NCBI GenBank assembly: GCA_045837725.1
Contig: JBEWZL010000109.1
Span: 310,001 to 374,000, forward strand
Reading direction: 5' to 3'
Length of the DNA: 64,000 nucleotides
Origin: Vermamoeba vermiformis
Taxonomy: Eukaryota > Tubulinea > Echinamoebida
In this document: in pieces, positions 46,804 through 56,883 of the stretch
Position numbering within the stretch: the first letter of the stretch is position 1
How the letters are laid out: each line of letters opens with the position of its first letter
Program-made: the position numbers and the translations under genes
The notes under the pieces: generated by a model
Seen by the model: the letters and a program-made list of their open reading frames with translations, nothing else
Told to the model about the DNA's origin: nothing
Databases searched by the model: none

Positions 46804-47114
46804 AGTGATATATCGTCTCTATTATCAGTACTATCAATTGAGCATTTGTGGCGCTGATCTAGAGCGAGCAGAACAAAATAACGAAATTGCTGACGTCACG
46901 ATAAAGTTCTCCCAATATGACAACTCTTTTCATATAGAACTAGTACTAGTATGGTGTGTTGATTTAATAAGGCTATATTCAGCTTTTTGGGGCTGCGTTC
47001 GAGATTTCTAGAAGGATCGAGGCCAGTTTAAGTTTTACCGGGGCAACATTTTAAACTGTTTCCCGATCGAAGCACCTCAATCGCACATTATACAAGCATA
47101 TTTAACCAGCAAAT
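46804..47114. promoter_or_regulatory. Divergent promoter region (ERGIC3 / Nudix)
   Basis: 311 bp between two divergent start codons. No gene or repeat seen. Confidence 0.4.
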
Positions 47115-48109
47115 ATGGCAGGTAAAGATTGCAGCTCCGAGAATGAAAATCAAAGACTGATCCGTTGTTTAATAGATGCTAAAGAATGCAAGATCGTTTC
47201 TAAGACTGAAGCGTACTCGCTAAAGTGGCTTAAATTATATAAGATATCGTGGAGTGATCCTGAAGGCAAAGAGAGGGTAAATCCAGAATAAAATTAGAAA
47301 TTCTTCGATTTTTTTCGTTAACGTAAACAATTATGTAGATTTGGGAAAGCGTCGAACGTACCACTAGAAAGGGCGAAATTGATGGTAATTTAATTATTCG
47401 AATTTATCATTACCATAAATATTTAAATTTCTTCGGCCAGCCGTTTCGATCTTGGCTATCATCAAAAAGAAAGGAGAAGGCGATCGAGTATGTATTAGCC
47501 TTATGTAGTGCTAGTAGTATATGTTAATAACACTAGTTGCTAGATCATTCTCGTGAAGCAATTCAGACCTCCTCTCGGCAAATACACGATCGAACAGCCT
47601 GCTGGTACGTTTTGAACTTAAAAGCGATCTAATAGTATCATATTAATATATATAAGGTCTTGTTGATGGAAATGAGTCCCCTGAAACTGCTGCTTTGCGC
47701 GAATTGCATGAAGAGACCGGATACAGAGTTGCAAAGGCTAAATCCGTTTCAGCAGTGTGTTATAATGATGTAGGCATTACTAATACTTGCTCACAAATGG
47801 TTCATGTCGAGGTAGGTATTTAAAATAATTTAGAAAAATTGTCTAAGCAAAAAACTTTCAGATTGACGGTGATCTGCCTGAAAACCAAAACCCGCAGCCA
47901 CAAGTCGATGACGGCGAGTTTATTGAAGTACTTACTGCTCCATTAGATACATTATACGAGACATTAGTCGGTAAGTTGCTTTAGTGCTGCCCATCTGACG
48001 TCGATCGCTGACTTTGCTTTCGTCAGATTACACCAACAAAGGCTTTGGAGTCGCAGCTAAGCTCATGACTTACGCTTATGGTCTCTATTTTGCTCGCACA
48101 TACAAATAA
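47115..48109 (+). CDS. Nudix ADP-sugar pyrophosphatase (NUDT5-like)
   Basis: Hydrolyses ADP-ribose and related ADP-sugars to AMP and sugar phosphate. Seven exons (47115-47276, 47339-47384, 47441-47487, 47544-47604, 47657-47811, 47862-47970, 48027-48109) give 220 residues, the usual size for NUDT5. Conserved parts: RIWESVERTTRKGE, IILVKQFRPPLGKYTIEQPA, and the Nudix box GLVDGNESPETAALRELHEE with the catalytic REL-x-EE glutamates intact. Then VCYNDVGITNTCSQMVHVEV and DDGEFIEV follow. Probably cytosolic; no targeting signal. Confidence 0.93.
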
Positions 48110-48617
48110 AACCGGCACAAAAGCACTACCTCTTCTCCCACAACAAAATTTAGCCACATCCAACGCTACGAACAAATGAGTCAGATATGCTCCTCTATCT
48201 ATTGACATTTGTCTGCCCGCATCGCGTTTATGGTGCACCATTGGCCTTCGGGAGGAGTCCTGGAGGTCGAGGGTGATAATGCAAGATGAACCGCCCGAGG
48301 CTGGTGACAGAGCAGGGAAAAGTCTTCGCCGAGATGAGCGATGGGATAACAGACGGGTGTCTTTTCTTTTTTTTTGTTTATTAATGGCATATACGTCGTC
48401 TAGGTGAGATGCATATTTCGTTTTATGTACATTTTTGGGATCACTAGCGATTTTGCTGGGTCAGATCAGCCGCACATTTAAACAAATATTACAAGTTATT
48501 CTTCGTTTCAGGTTTATTATTTACAAGTGCGTTGGTCGGGAATATATACATAGGATTATCGTTGAGGTTCGCTGATAGAACAGAAATGGATCTGCTTCGC
48601 TTGGCACTGCCTTTGAA
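48110..48617. other. Intergenic spacer between converging genes
   Basis: 508 bp holding the 3' UTRs of the Nudix (+) and kinase (-) genes. No coding signal. Confidence 0.45.
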
Positions 48618-51600
48618 TTACTCAAACTTCTTTAGCATTTCCATAATTTCATCAAAACTTGGTCTATCGTTTGGTACTTCAGACCAGCAACGCTCAATCA
48701 AGTTGAGCCAGTTCTATAAATCACATCATATTAGTCACCTAGTCATCAAAACATCATGTCTCGCACGTACCTTGTCCGAGATGTTCGAATGCAGTGGCGG
48801 TCTCAATCGACCAGTTGCAACAGCAATGCCTGCTTCCATCGGATCCCACTCGTCAAATGGAATTTCACCCCTATTGAACGTTAATACAGCACTACTAACT
48901 GAGTACCAATCAACGTACTCGCTCATCATTTCCCACACGACAATTGCAAAGCTGTACACGTCAGACTTTTCGTTGTATGTCTCGTGGCGTAAGATCTCAG
49001 GTGCTGTCCAAGCAATGGTGCCCGCACTGTACTCGTCATTAGCAATCAGTCTATTATGACTGGGGCAATGAATAAGACGTACCTGGTCATCGTTGACGCA
49101 TGTGACTTGACACGAGCGATGCCGAAATCAGCGACTTTGACGTTCAAGTTCTCGTCGAGCTGAGTTAAGACAGTATAATTAGTTCAAGAATATGACAGTA
49201 GATGACGGCTAATATTGACGTACCAAAATATTAAATGATTTAAGGTCTCTGTGAATGATATTGTTCTGGTGCAAGTACGACATGCCCTTGGCAATGTCAT
49301 ACGCGAATTCAACGAGCTGTTGTTTGTCCAAGTTGCCTCTGTTCTCAATAAGGTAATCGTGGAGATTTTGCGGGAGATATTCCATCACAATTGCATTGGG
49401 TTCGGTGCAGTAGCCGTAAAAACTGACCAAATTAGGATGCTTCAATTGACTAAAAATAAAACGTTAAGTATTGATTTTATAACAATTAATATATGAACAA
49501 TGTTACCTTAATAATTCAACTTCTGTCTTAAAGTCCTGAATGGATTTAGTTTTGGATTTTTCTTTTGAGACAGTGCGGATCTGTTTGACAGCGACAATCG
49601 TGTTCTTATAAATACCACGCCGTACTTGTGAGAAAAATCCTTTGCCGACAATAGTTTGCAGTTCAATCTCGGAGTAATCGATCAATCGAACTTTTTCTAG
49701 CGGCAATTTCACCGTGTTTGCTGTCCACACGTCGTTCAGGAAATTTCCCGCTTCATTTCTACCGCCAAGTACGAACAACTTGGAGCCCAATTTGCTCAAT
49801 GTATGACCGTATCTAATACAGACATTAATAATAGGACCCTATATCTATTTACATATGACGTACCGTTCAGAAGGTGCTTCGTTACAACGGATCTTCATCC
49901 ATTCAATTTCCTCGTCATCGCTCAACGCACTAGCAGTCCTCTCGCTCATTTTGTTTGGTTTCACTGAACCAATCACTGGCGAGTTGACACCGCTCGCGCT
50001 GGTGTTATTGTTATTATTTACATTTTGTGCCAGTGTTGAGGCGACAGTAGGACTCGTGCCCAAACTGCCCGTGGAACTCGGACCTGAAGAAGAATTCAAC
50101 TGATCACGTGGCACGAGCGGGTAATTGTGATTAACAAAATTGATCTCGCTGTTGATCTCGTCCTTATTGAAGCCTTCATTGTGCCGCTTGCCAATGACAA
50201 TCTTCCACACGTCCTGAATACACCCATTAATAAGCTAATCATAACTAATACTATTGTAGGTATCTCTAGTGTTACCTTGGTGGTACTGCCGTTCTTCCTT
50301 TTGCCACCATAAATCAGCACTGACGTGCCCAATGTGACGACTTGATGGTAGGCCATGCGCGGGACAGTAGCTTTCAACGAGACTTGTTTCCACTCGGCGT
50401 TTTCAAAATTGAGACAATACAAGTCGTTGAAATAGTTGTCTTCGTCGTGACCTCCAAGGACCAACATTCGATTGCCGACCACTGCTGCTGAATGGCCTCT
50501 GCGACCTTTAGGAATATCACCTGTGGTCTTCATCACCGTGCACTTGTTATTATCGGCTATTATGGCGCATTAGTACTGGATTCATATTCAATATGAGTCT
50601 AGTGTTACTTACAGACGTCAATCAGGTACACGGTGTTGTCGTACTTTTTGCCATCGAATCCACCGAACAGCACGAGATTATTCTCATATCGTACTAGTGA
50701 ATGACCACACAGTGCCGGCAGTGCCACACCAGTAACACGTGGATTGGACCAGTGCGTTGTTTCTGTGCGATAGAGGTCAGCCAAGTGAACCACTAACACG
50801 CACTAAAAATTCGCGGAAAATTAACTAAAAAATAAACGTACCATCACGAATAATAGCTAATACAAACATCTTGGAAGACATTTGATTATTGACCATGCCT
50901 CCATAAATATAAATCTTCTCGCCTATTCTACAAGCGGCGTGTTGCGAGATCAGCTTTGGTGCAACACCGGTTTCATTGGCAGGTGTTAGCTTTTGAGTCT
51001 CTAATCATCCAACATCATTAATATGATCCTTATATAGTAAATTTATCCTAGTATTAAACTTTAAAATCAAAAGCAAACGTTATGTAACGGCATTAAACTT
51101 GAACCGTCAAACGTTAATTAATTTAAGTATTTAACGGCAATATCAATTATAATAGCAACAATTTGCGTATTAATGATATAAATTCCGTATTGGTGAACGA
51201 GTGTGATTCGTGTGGATCTGGAATATAATTCGAGATTACATACCAGGATTAAAAAACTCAATACCAGCAGGAGTTCCATCTTGCGTATCACCACCTATTA
51301 AAATCAACACGTTGCCATATGAAATTGTTGTGTGCATGGCGCGCGGCTTCAAAATATTGATTTTTTGGCTGTACCAATCGAGCTCATCTGAATAAGAATG
51401 AATTTAATCGCAAAGATTTTTAATAAATAGTACGATATATGGTTAATTATATTTTTGTTAATAAATTTAGTCAGATCCCGTTGCAATTTAATAGTAAATA
51501 TTCAATGAACTGGTGAACAAGAAAAAACACGGGACATATAATTAAATATTTTTAAGTATGTACCTGAGGCATAAGCTTTTCTTGCGCGTTCTTCTATTCG

Positions 51601-52317
51601 CTGTTTTGCGACCTTGATCCGCCTTTTAATGGTGTCGCTAAATTCCACCTGTCGTTTGTCCGTATTGTATTGAATATTAAACTCCTCGCCACTCGTGTCG
51701 TAATCTTCTGCATCTTCATTTCGTGCTTTTTGAGGTTTAATAGGATCGTCAGCTGTATTCGTAGGATTTTGAGTAACTTTTTTCGCAGTGGTTTGGATGC
51801 GGCTTGAATTATCCACGTATTGCGGCAATTTAACCTTGTCCTTGATAGAAATATCGTTCTCGATGTATTTTAGCAATATCTTCGCCAAACTATCAATACA
51901 GAAGCGATCTGCCAGCGTCAACAAGTCGATCATCTGCGTGTAGTCTTTAATTAAAATGCGGCCAGTGTAAATAAAATTCATCAATTGTAAGAAGTTCTCC
52001 GGGTCCACGTCGCTAATCTCCAGCATAACTGGCAGTTCTTCGTGCGATACATTAATTAATTCTTTAAATACTGAGCTGTGGACGGCGAGGAACGCTCGAT
52101 GCGCAAAAATTTGTCTGTTGCGCGGACCCACAATAAATATTACATCGCTGAGATATTTGTTGTTGACGAGTGCTATGAATTTTTCTGCTAATTTATCTCC
52201 ACTCTCTTGAAAGCTTAATTTTCGTTTCAATACGGCAAATCCACCTCCATTCGATTGTCCTGACGTTGGTTTATTGTCCGAGACAGTTTGTCTTCGCTGC
52301 TGAGGCTTGTTAGACAT
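48618..52317 (-). CDS. BTB - kelch - TKL protein kinase fusion
   Basis: Eleven exons on the minus strand (52317-51564, 51387-51244, 51000-50842, 50792-50613, 50556-50276, 50213-49864, 49812-49507, 49449-49224, 49159-49083, 49050-48771, 48713-48618) join in frame to 950 residues. Residues 40-150 are a BTB/POZ domain (LSDVIFIVG, FAHRAFLAVHSSVF, LMNFIYTGRI). From about 255 to 660 there are kelch blades (LILIGGDTQDG, IYIYGGMVNN, LVLFGGFDGKKYD, MLVLGGHDEDNYF, VLIYGGKRKN), interrupted by a Ser/Asn-rich loop in exon 6. The C-terminal kinase has every key motif: glycine loop VGKGFFSQVRRG, VAVK, IIHRDLKSFNIL, ADFGIA, APEI. A TKL-type kinase is indicated. BTB-kelch proteins are normally CUL3 adaptors, so coupling ubiquitination and phosphorylation is a reasonable inference. 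Confidence 0.88.
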
Positions 52318-52405
52318 CCGTTATTTAATAGCATTCATATTGTTGTTGTATCTCGCTTCGGGGTGAAAAGACAAATAAAAATAGAGCGAAATCACACCTC
52401 GTCAA
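52318..52405. other. Short spacer before the kinase gene
   Basis: 88 bp between the micro-gene stop and the kinase start codon (both minus strand). Part of the kinase promoter or 5' UTR. Confidence 0.3.
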
Positions 52406-52601
52406 TCACCTGTCAAGTCGCTCCACGAATTCTATCGTCTCTTCGAAGCCGTTAAACGTATGATTATTTCGGGCGTGTTGATAAGCGAACAGAATCTTTT
52501 GATTTAAAAAGAATATCTTTGTTAAATCCACAAAAATTTCTACCTACCTGTAATACGATCCGTTGTCGCCTTGCGTTTGCTAGCAACACTTTGATATTCA
52601 T
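52406..52601 (-). CDS. Candidate two-exon micro-gene (about 48-55 residues)
   Basis: Found by reading the spacer between the kinase and METTL21-like genes. Exon 1 (52601-52548) gives MNIKVLLANARRQRIVLQ and ends with CAG before a good GTAGGT donor. A short intron follows; the acceptor is either at 52496 (52 nt intron with a TTAAC branch-like motif) or at 52517. Both are phase 0 and continue as ILFAYQHARNNHTFNGFEET then IEFVERLDR and a TGA stop at 52408-52406. The helical, Arg-rich start recalls small mitochondrial LYR-type proteins, but the resemblance is weak. Only 70 bp separate it from the upstream gene. Confidence 0.4.
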
Positions 52602-52671
52602 TAATCAGTACCATTTTTTGCAATACAGAGGTGCATTTTAAATTAGAGCAAGATCCAGGCAAGAGAATTTT

Positions 52672-53777
52672 TTATTCATCGCCCTTTCGCTTGAACAGCT
52701 TCAAGTAATTCAATCCCAAGTTAAAATTTTCTGGAATTCCGACTTCGCCAGGCTGCACAAAGCTGTTTAACGGCACATCTTCAATTACGAAGCCTAACTC
52801 TTCCGCTCTTTTGAATAAAAATGCTTCAGTGTTCTTAGCACGCGTTTGGAACGACAAAATAAACATTGAATTTTTGTCTTTTTTAAGCAGCCTATCGATA
52901 GTAATCAATAGTGGCTCAATGCTGTCACTCCAAAACCTATTCAAAAACGGATCGTCAAAGAAAACACTTGCACTGCTTAAAGTAGCAGCTTCTAATGACA
53001 ATAGAGTGCCATAATATAGTTGATATATATTGAATAAAGGATACACTATGTCAGCTCCAATAATGTAGTCAAATGAATGATCTTTAAATTGCGACATTTG
53101 TTCTTCGTTACCCCACGCTAGCTGCTTGCACAAACATTCATTGCCTATCATTATAATAGTAACGTTATTAAATAATGTGCTATAGTGACTTCATGCAAAT
53201 AGTGCGTGCCTGTTTGATTTTGTTCGACGTTTTTTTCGAGCAGTTCGAGCACGATTTTGTTGAAGTCAGTCAACGTTGTGCTCTTAGCATAATGGCTCAT
53301 TAATAGACCAGGCAGACCAGTCCCCGAGCCCAACTAGAATATGTTATTAGAAATAGTGTTTGGTTAGCTAGATAACGAGCTTATGTACCTCTAACAGGAC
53401 CTTGTCCTTGAATAGCCGTGCATTTTTTTGAATGTATTGACACAAGACTTTAGCGGCGATCCAAACAACCTATAGATTTATATTAATACAGTACGTTAAT
53501 ATAACGCGATCGTGCTTACTTGGCCTGTCAAGTCAAAATCGGCTGCGATGATAAAAATTAATTTAAAATTGAATGAGATGATTATTTGGAGATCTACTTA
53601 CTGGTCGCTGAGTCCAATATATCTAGGTTAATTTTAATATTATTGTCGAAATTAAATTCTTTCGTGACATAACTAAACAGATCGCGATCAAAACTTGTTC
53701 GACCAATACAAACGTATATTAATCTCGTCTTACTTTGTATTTAAGAAAAATGCCTCGAGTGTATTATCGTCATCCAT
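52672..53777 (-). CDS. METTL21-type protein lysine methyltransferase (Methyltransf_16 family)
   Basis: Seven-beta-strand SAM methyltransferase of the group that methylates lysines in chaperones and elongation factors. Exons: 53777-53734, 53693-53602, 53542-53520 (23 nt), 53469-53389, 53333-53210, 53144-52672; total 837 nt gives 278 residues. Motifs: GQVVWIAAKVL, SAM site LLELGSGTGLPGLLM, acidic loop TLTDFNKIVLELLEKNV, and the family marker FDYIIGADIVYPLF. The fifth intron keeps frame only if it starts with GC (53209) instead of GT: ACAG before GCACGC. With that junction the protein reads NVEQNQTGNECLCKQLAWG, matching the family. The first intron is only 40 nt. Confidence 0.85.
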
Positions 53778-53924
53778 CTTTTATATGAGTTGTGTGATCC
53801 TGATCGGCCGCGCATAAAATTAATAAAATTTTCGCGCCTTTTTGATTTGATTGATCTTTTTGTCCTCCGCACAGTTTTTAACTCAATTTTGACTGTACAG
53901 CACCTGTTTATATTGTAAATAACT
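53778..53924. promoter_or_regulatory. Probable bidirectional promoter
   Basis: 147 bp between the divergent METTL21-like and KEN-box genes. Confidence 0.45.
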
Positions 53925-55211
53925 ATGGCCCAAGTTAGCGCACGCGTACCATTAGGCAACAAAACAAATCAGCTGAAAGGCCAAGTGCTGGCTTCGAAGC
54001 AAGAAGTTACAGAAAGCTCCTGTTAAGGTACGCGGTCTAATAATTATTTCGTTTATAATTTTTTTATTAAACGAGTGTGCTTTGATTGCTAAGCTCTCAA
54101 CAAGATCGCGGTTTAATTTTTTTTCATTCTTGCCACTAATAATCTGGGCAAGTTTGCTCTTATAACTGACTGGCCGTAACATAAACTTATATAATATTAA
54201 ATTATTTGTATCAGGATTTGCAAACTACAACTAAAAAACGACCGCTCGAATCTGACAAAGAAAACGAGAACGTTCAACCTGTGACTAAGAAGCAAAAGGT
54301 TATTGGCGAAACAGTAGCTGCTATTCTTAAAGCTCCTCCTACTAAGAAGAAGCCAACTATCGCAGATCGTAAGTCTCAAAACCTGGCCAGATGTTTTCAA
54401 ATTCATTTAAACTGCGCCTTATCGACTCTATTTGGTTCTAAATATATTATTATAGCCGAGGGCCTTATTAAACACTTGCAAGAAGTTGCTACTAAGAGCC
54501 AAGAAGAGATCTCGAACATTAAACAAAAGAGCAACAAAGATTCAGAGCTTTCAGAACTGCATGCTCAGCTCGCTTCTCTTCGAAATCAACTTACTATTGC
54601 CCGACGAAACAATCAAGTACGTCAATAAGCATATATAACTCATATAACCCGAGATCTTTTGCCTTCAATAATAATAGTACTAATTTTCTGGATTGGTCGC
54701 GACGCCTCGTGTATTAAATATACGTATATATTAAATAGCACCTTAACACCACTTTTGTCGCACCGTTAAGCGTCTTTTTGATGTTTACAATTCACACGTA
54801 CTGGCGAAGTACATCCGTTGAAATTACATGCGCAATTAAGTTCTTAAATATACATTTAATGCGAACTAATGTAATACTTGTAGGAGGGCATCGACTATAA
54901 GGCTAAGTACGAAGCTAAGAAAGCTCAGTGCAGACAATTGAAGAATAACTTGGAAGAACTGAGCATACTTTACGACGTAAGTGTGCCATTCAATCGTCTA
55001 ATACGTGTACTTATATCGGGATTATATATAGACTGCTATGTCGGACTTGAACGCACTTCAAAAGCAAGATCAGAAAGAGATCCAAAAGGATCAGATCAAG
55101 AAGAGCATTCTGGCGCAACTTAAACTCGACAAACTCCGCGACGAGGGCTCTATTGTTGACGAAGAAGATGAGTATGACTCGCAAGATGATGAACTAGTTT
55201 TTCAGAATTAG
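53925..55211 (+). CDS. Coiled-coil protein with KEN-type motif; one surplus base in exon 1
   Basis: Five exons (53925-54027, 54215-54368, 54456-54616, 54884-54976, 55032-55211) give about 229 residues once one surplus base is allowed for (691 nt, one over a multiple of three). Exon 1 begins MAQVSARVPLGNKTNQLKG; the frame that splices correctly ends KKLQKAPVK, one base later, so the surplus base lies at about 53984-54010. Exon 2 has KRPLESDKENENVQP with a KEN sequence, the degron read by APC/C-Cdh1, and basic clusters TKKQK and TKKKP that suit nuclear import. Exons 3-5 are coiled coil (LIKHLQEV, ELHAQLASLRNQL) with an acidic end EEDEYDSQDDE. This composition suits a cell-cycle regulated nuclear protein; no family recognised. 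Confidence 0.62.
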
Positions 55212-55510
55212 TTGCGGATCGCCATTTGTTCGCGATTCTATTTTTGTTCAGAAATTGCGTAGCAGTAATATGTGTACGTAAGTTCGTTGTAATATATTAA
55301 ATCAAGAAATATTTTAGATTTCAAAACTTTGTGTAGTAGTGTACTGTGTATTGTGGGAATTGTTTTTTGTTCCCAAGCGGGTTAATTCGGGTGTCCCCCG
55401 TGTAACCATTTAAAAATTCACTGACGATTCGTCAATATCTTGGTGACACAAAACGAAAGCAAAAGGATTGACAGCACTTTCGTTGATTACATTGTATTTG
55501 GATCGCTACA
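55212..55510. other. Intergenic spacer
   Basis: 299 bp between two plus-strand genes. No coding signal seen; a short GC-rich GGGTGTCCCCC stretch near 55390 could form a weak hairpin. Confidence 0.35.
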
Positions 55511-56627
55511 ATGCCCTCAACACCAATTAATGGCATCAGCAAAAAGTATCGCCTAGTATTTGTGTTAATTCTACTCTTCGTAGTAATTGGTAAGTGAATT
55601 AGAATTGCACGGTAAATGTATGAATACAAGTTTCAGTTTCTTGTTTAAAAAAGAACACAAAATATTGGATCTCTTGTCGATGGTATGAAATTATTTATTG
55701 AATGATTTGAAGATTTAATTCATTAAATGATGTTAGAATAATCTCAGATCTTCAAATCTGAAAACTAACGCAAGATGCCACCGATCGCATTTTCTAACAT
55801 ATACTAACTGTTATTCCTCACAGCGGGCTATCAACTTCTTAAGAATAGTGATTTTTCTAGTGAGGTCTCCACTAGAAATGTTCAAAGAAATTGCGTGGTG
55901 TCACTGATGACGGATCCAGCGTTCACTCGCTACGCTGAAGTCCTGGGCTATTCAATGATGAAACAAAATACCGCAGCGAAGAAAATTATGATGGTATTAA
56001 GAGATAAACACACCGAGACGCTTCAGGACTACTCTTGAAAAAGTGGGATGGACGACGATCCCTGTAGATCCGATCAAGCAGCCAGGCGAACAGGCCAAGA
56101 CAGAGAGATATCGACTTCTCTATACAAAGTTGCGAATATGGACGCTGACGAATGAATGTGACAGAGCAGTGTATTTGGATCTGGATACGTTAGTTCTCAA
56201 AAACTTCGAGGAATTATTTGAAATCCTGCCAGACACCGTAAAATATGCAGCGACACCCGATAATTGGTTTGGCACGTACACCTTTGGAATTAATGCCGGA
56301 GTTTTCGTTTGTAAGCCGGATCAAGCAGAATTTGACCGCCTGATGACTGCTACGCAAAACACGAGTCATTTAGACAAAGACTCCGTTGAACAAAGCTTTC
56401 TCAGCTGGTACTACGGTTTAACAATGATTAGACTGCCATTCATATACAACGCCAACGTTGCTATTGAAATTTACAACAAAGACGACTGGATCAGCTTAAA
56501 AGACGACATCAAGATAATTCATTTCACTATATACAAGCCCATTGGCAAGGGAAGAACCGAATCCGAGCCTAATTTGATGTGGGACAAAGCCGAAAAAGAA
56601 TTCCTAGAATGGAGCAAGAACAATTAA
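55511..56627 (+). CDS. Glycogenin-like GT8 glycosyltransferase, type II membrane; one surplus base
   Basis: Retaining glycosyltransferase of family 8, related to glycogenin and plant GUX/galactinol synthases. Exons 55511-55589 and 55824-56627. The start MPSTPINGISKKYRLVFVLI and the hydrophobic stretch after it form a signal anchor, so the enzyme is probably Golgi-lumenal. Then NCVVSLMTDPAFTRYAEVLG, the DxD catalytic motif in YLDLDTLVLKNF (about residue 145), AATPDNWFGTYTFGINAGVF and HFTIYKPIGKG. Exon total (883 nt) is one over a multiple of three. The surplus base is at the AAA run 56006-56008: the frame before gives KKIMMVLRD, the frame after gives NTPRRFRTTLEKVGWTTI, and together they match the family without a gap. 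Confidence 0.82.
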
Positions 56628-56883
56628 GTCCTAAAAAATACAAAACAATGAGCGTTAAGTCTGTTCAATGTATAATAAAATGAAGCAAGACATGCACACT
56701 ATATTACTTCATCGAAGCTTTCGCGAAGTTGGTTCGCACTTATGCAACGAAGGTTAGTTTCTTGCTTTCATTTAGGAAACAAGAAGCTCGGTACCAGCTT
56801 TGTCGGCGAATTCTTGCACGCTTAGAAATTTCACTCTCGTAACTTGCACAACAAGTATTTATTAATACTTACACGTTTACGTT
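56628..56883. other. Spacer between converging genes
   Basis: 256 bp holding the 3' UTRs of the glycogenin-like (+) and RING/TRAF-A (-) genes. Confidence 0.4.

Noticed and set aside
48532-49059. ORF of 175 codons on the plus strand
   Set aside because: Antisense of kinase exons that carry APEI and other conserved kinase motifs on the minus strand.
53925-54026. Ending exon 1 of the KEN-box gene early at an internal GTTAC donor to avoid the frame change
   Set aside because: The donor is weak compared with GTACG at 54028, although I cannot exclude it.
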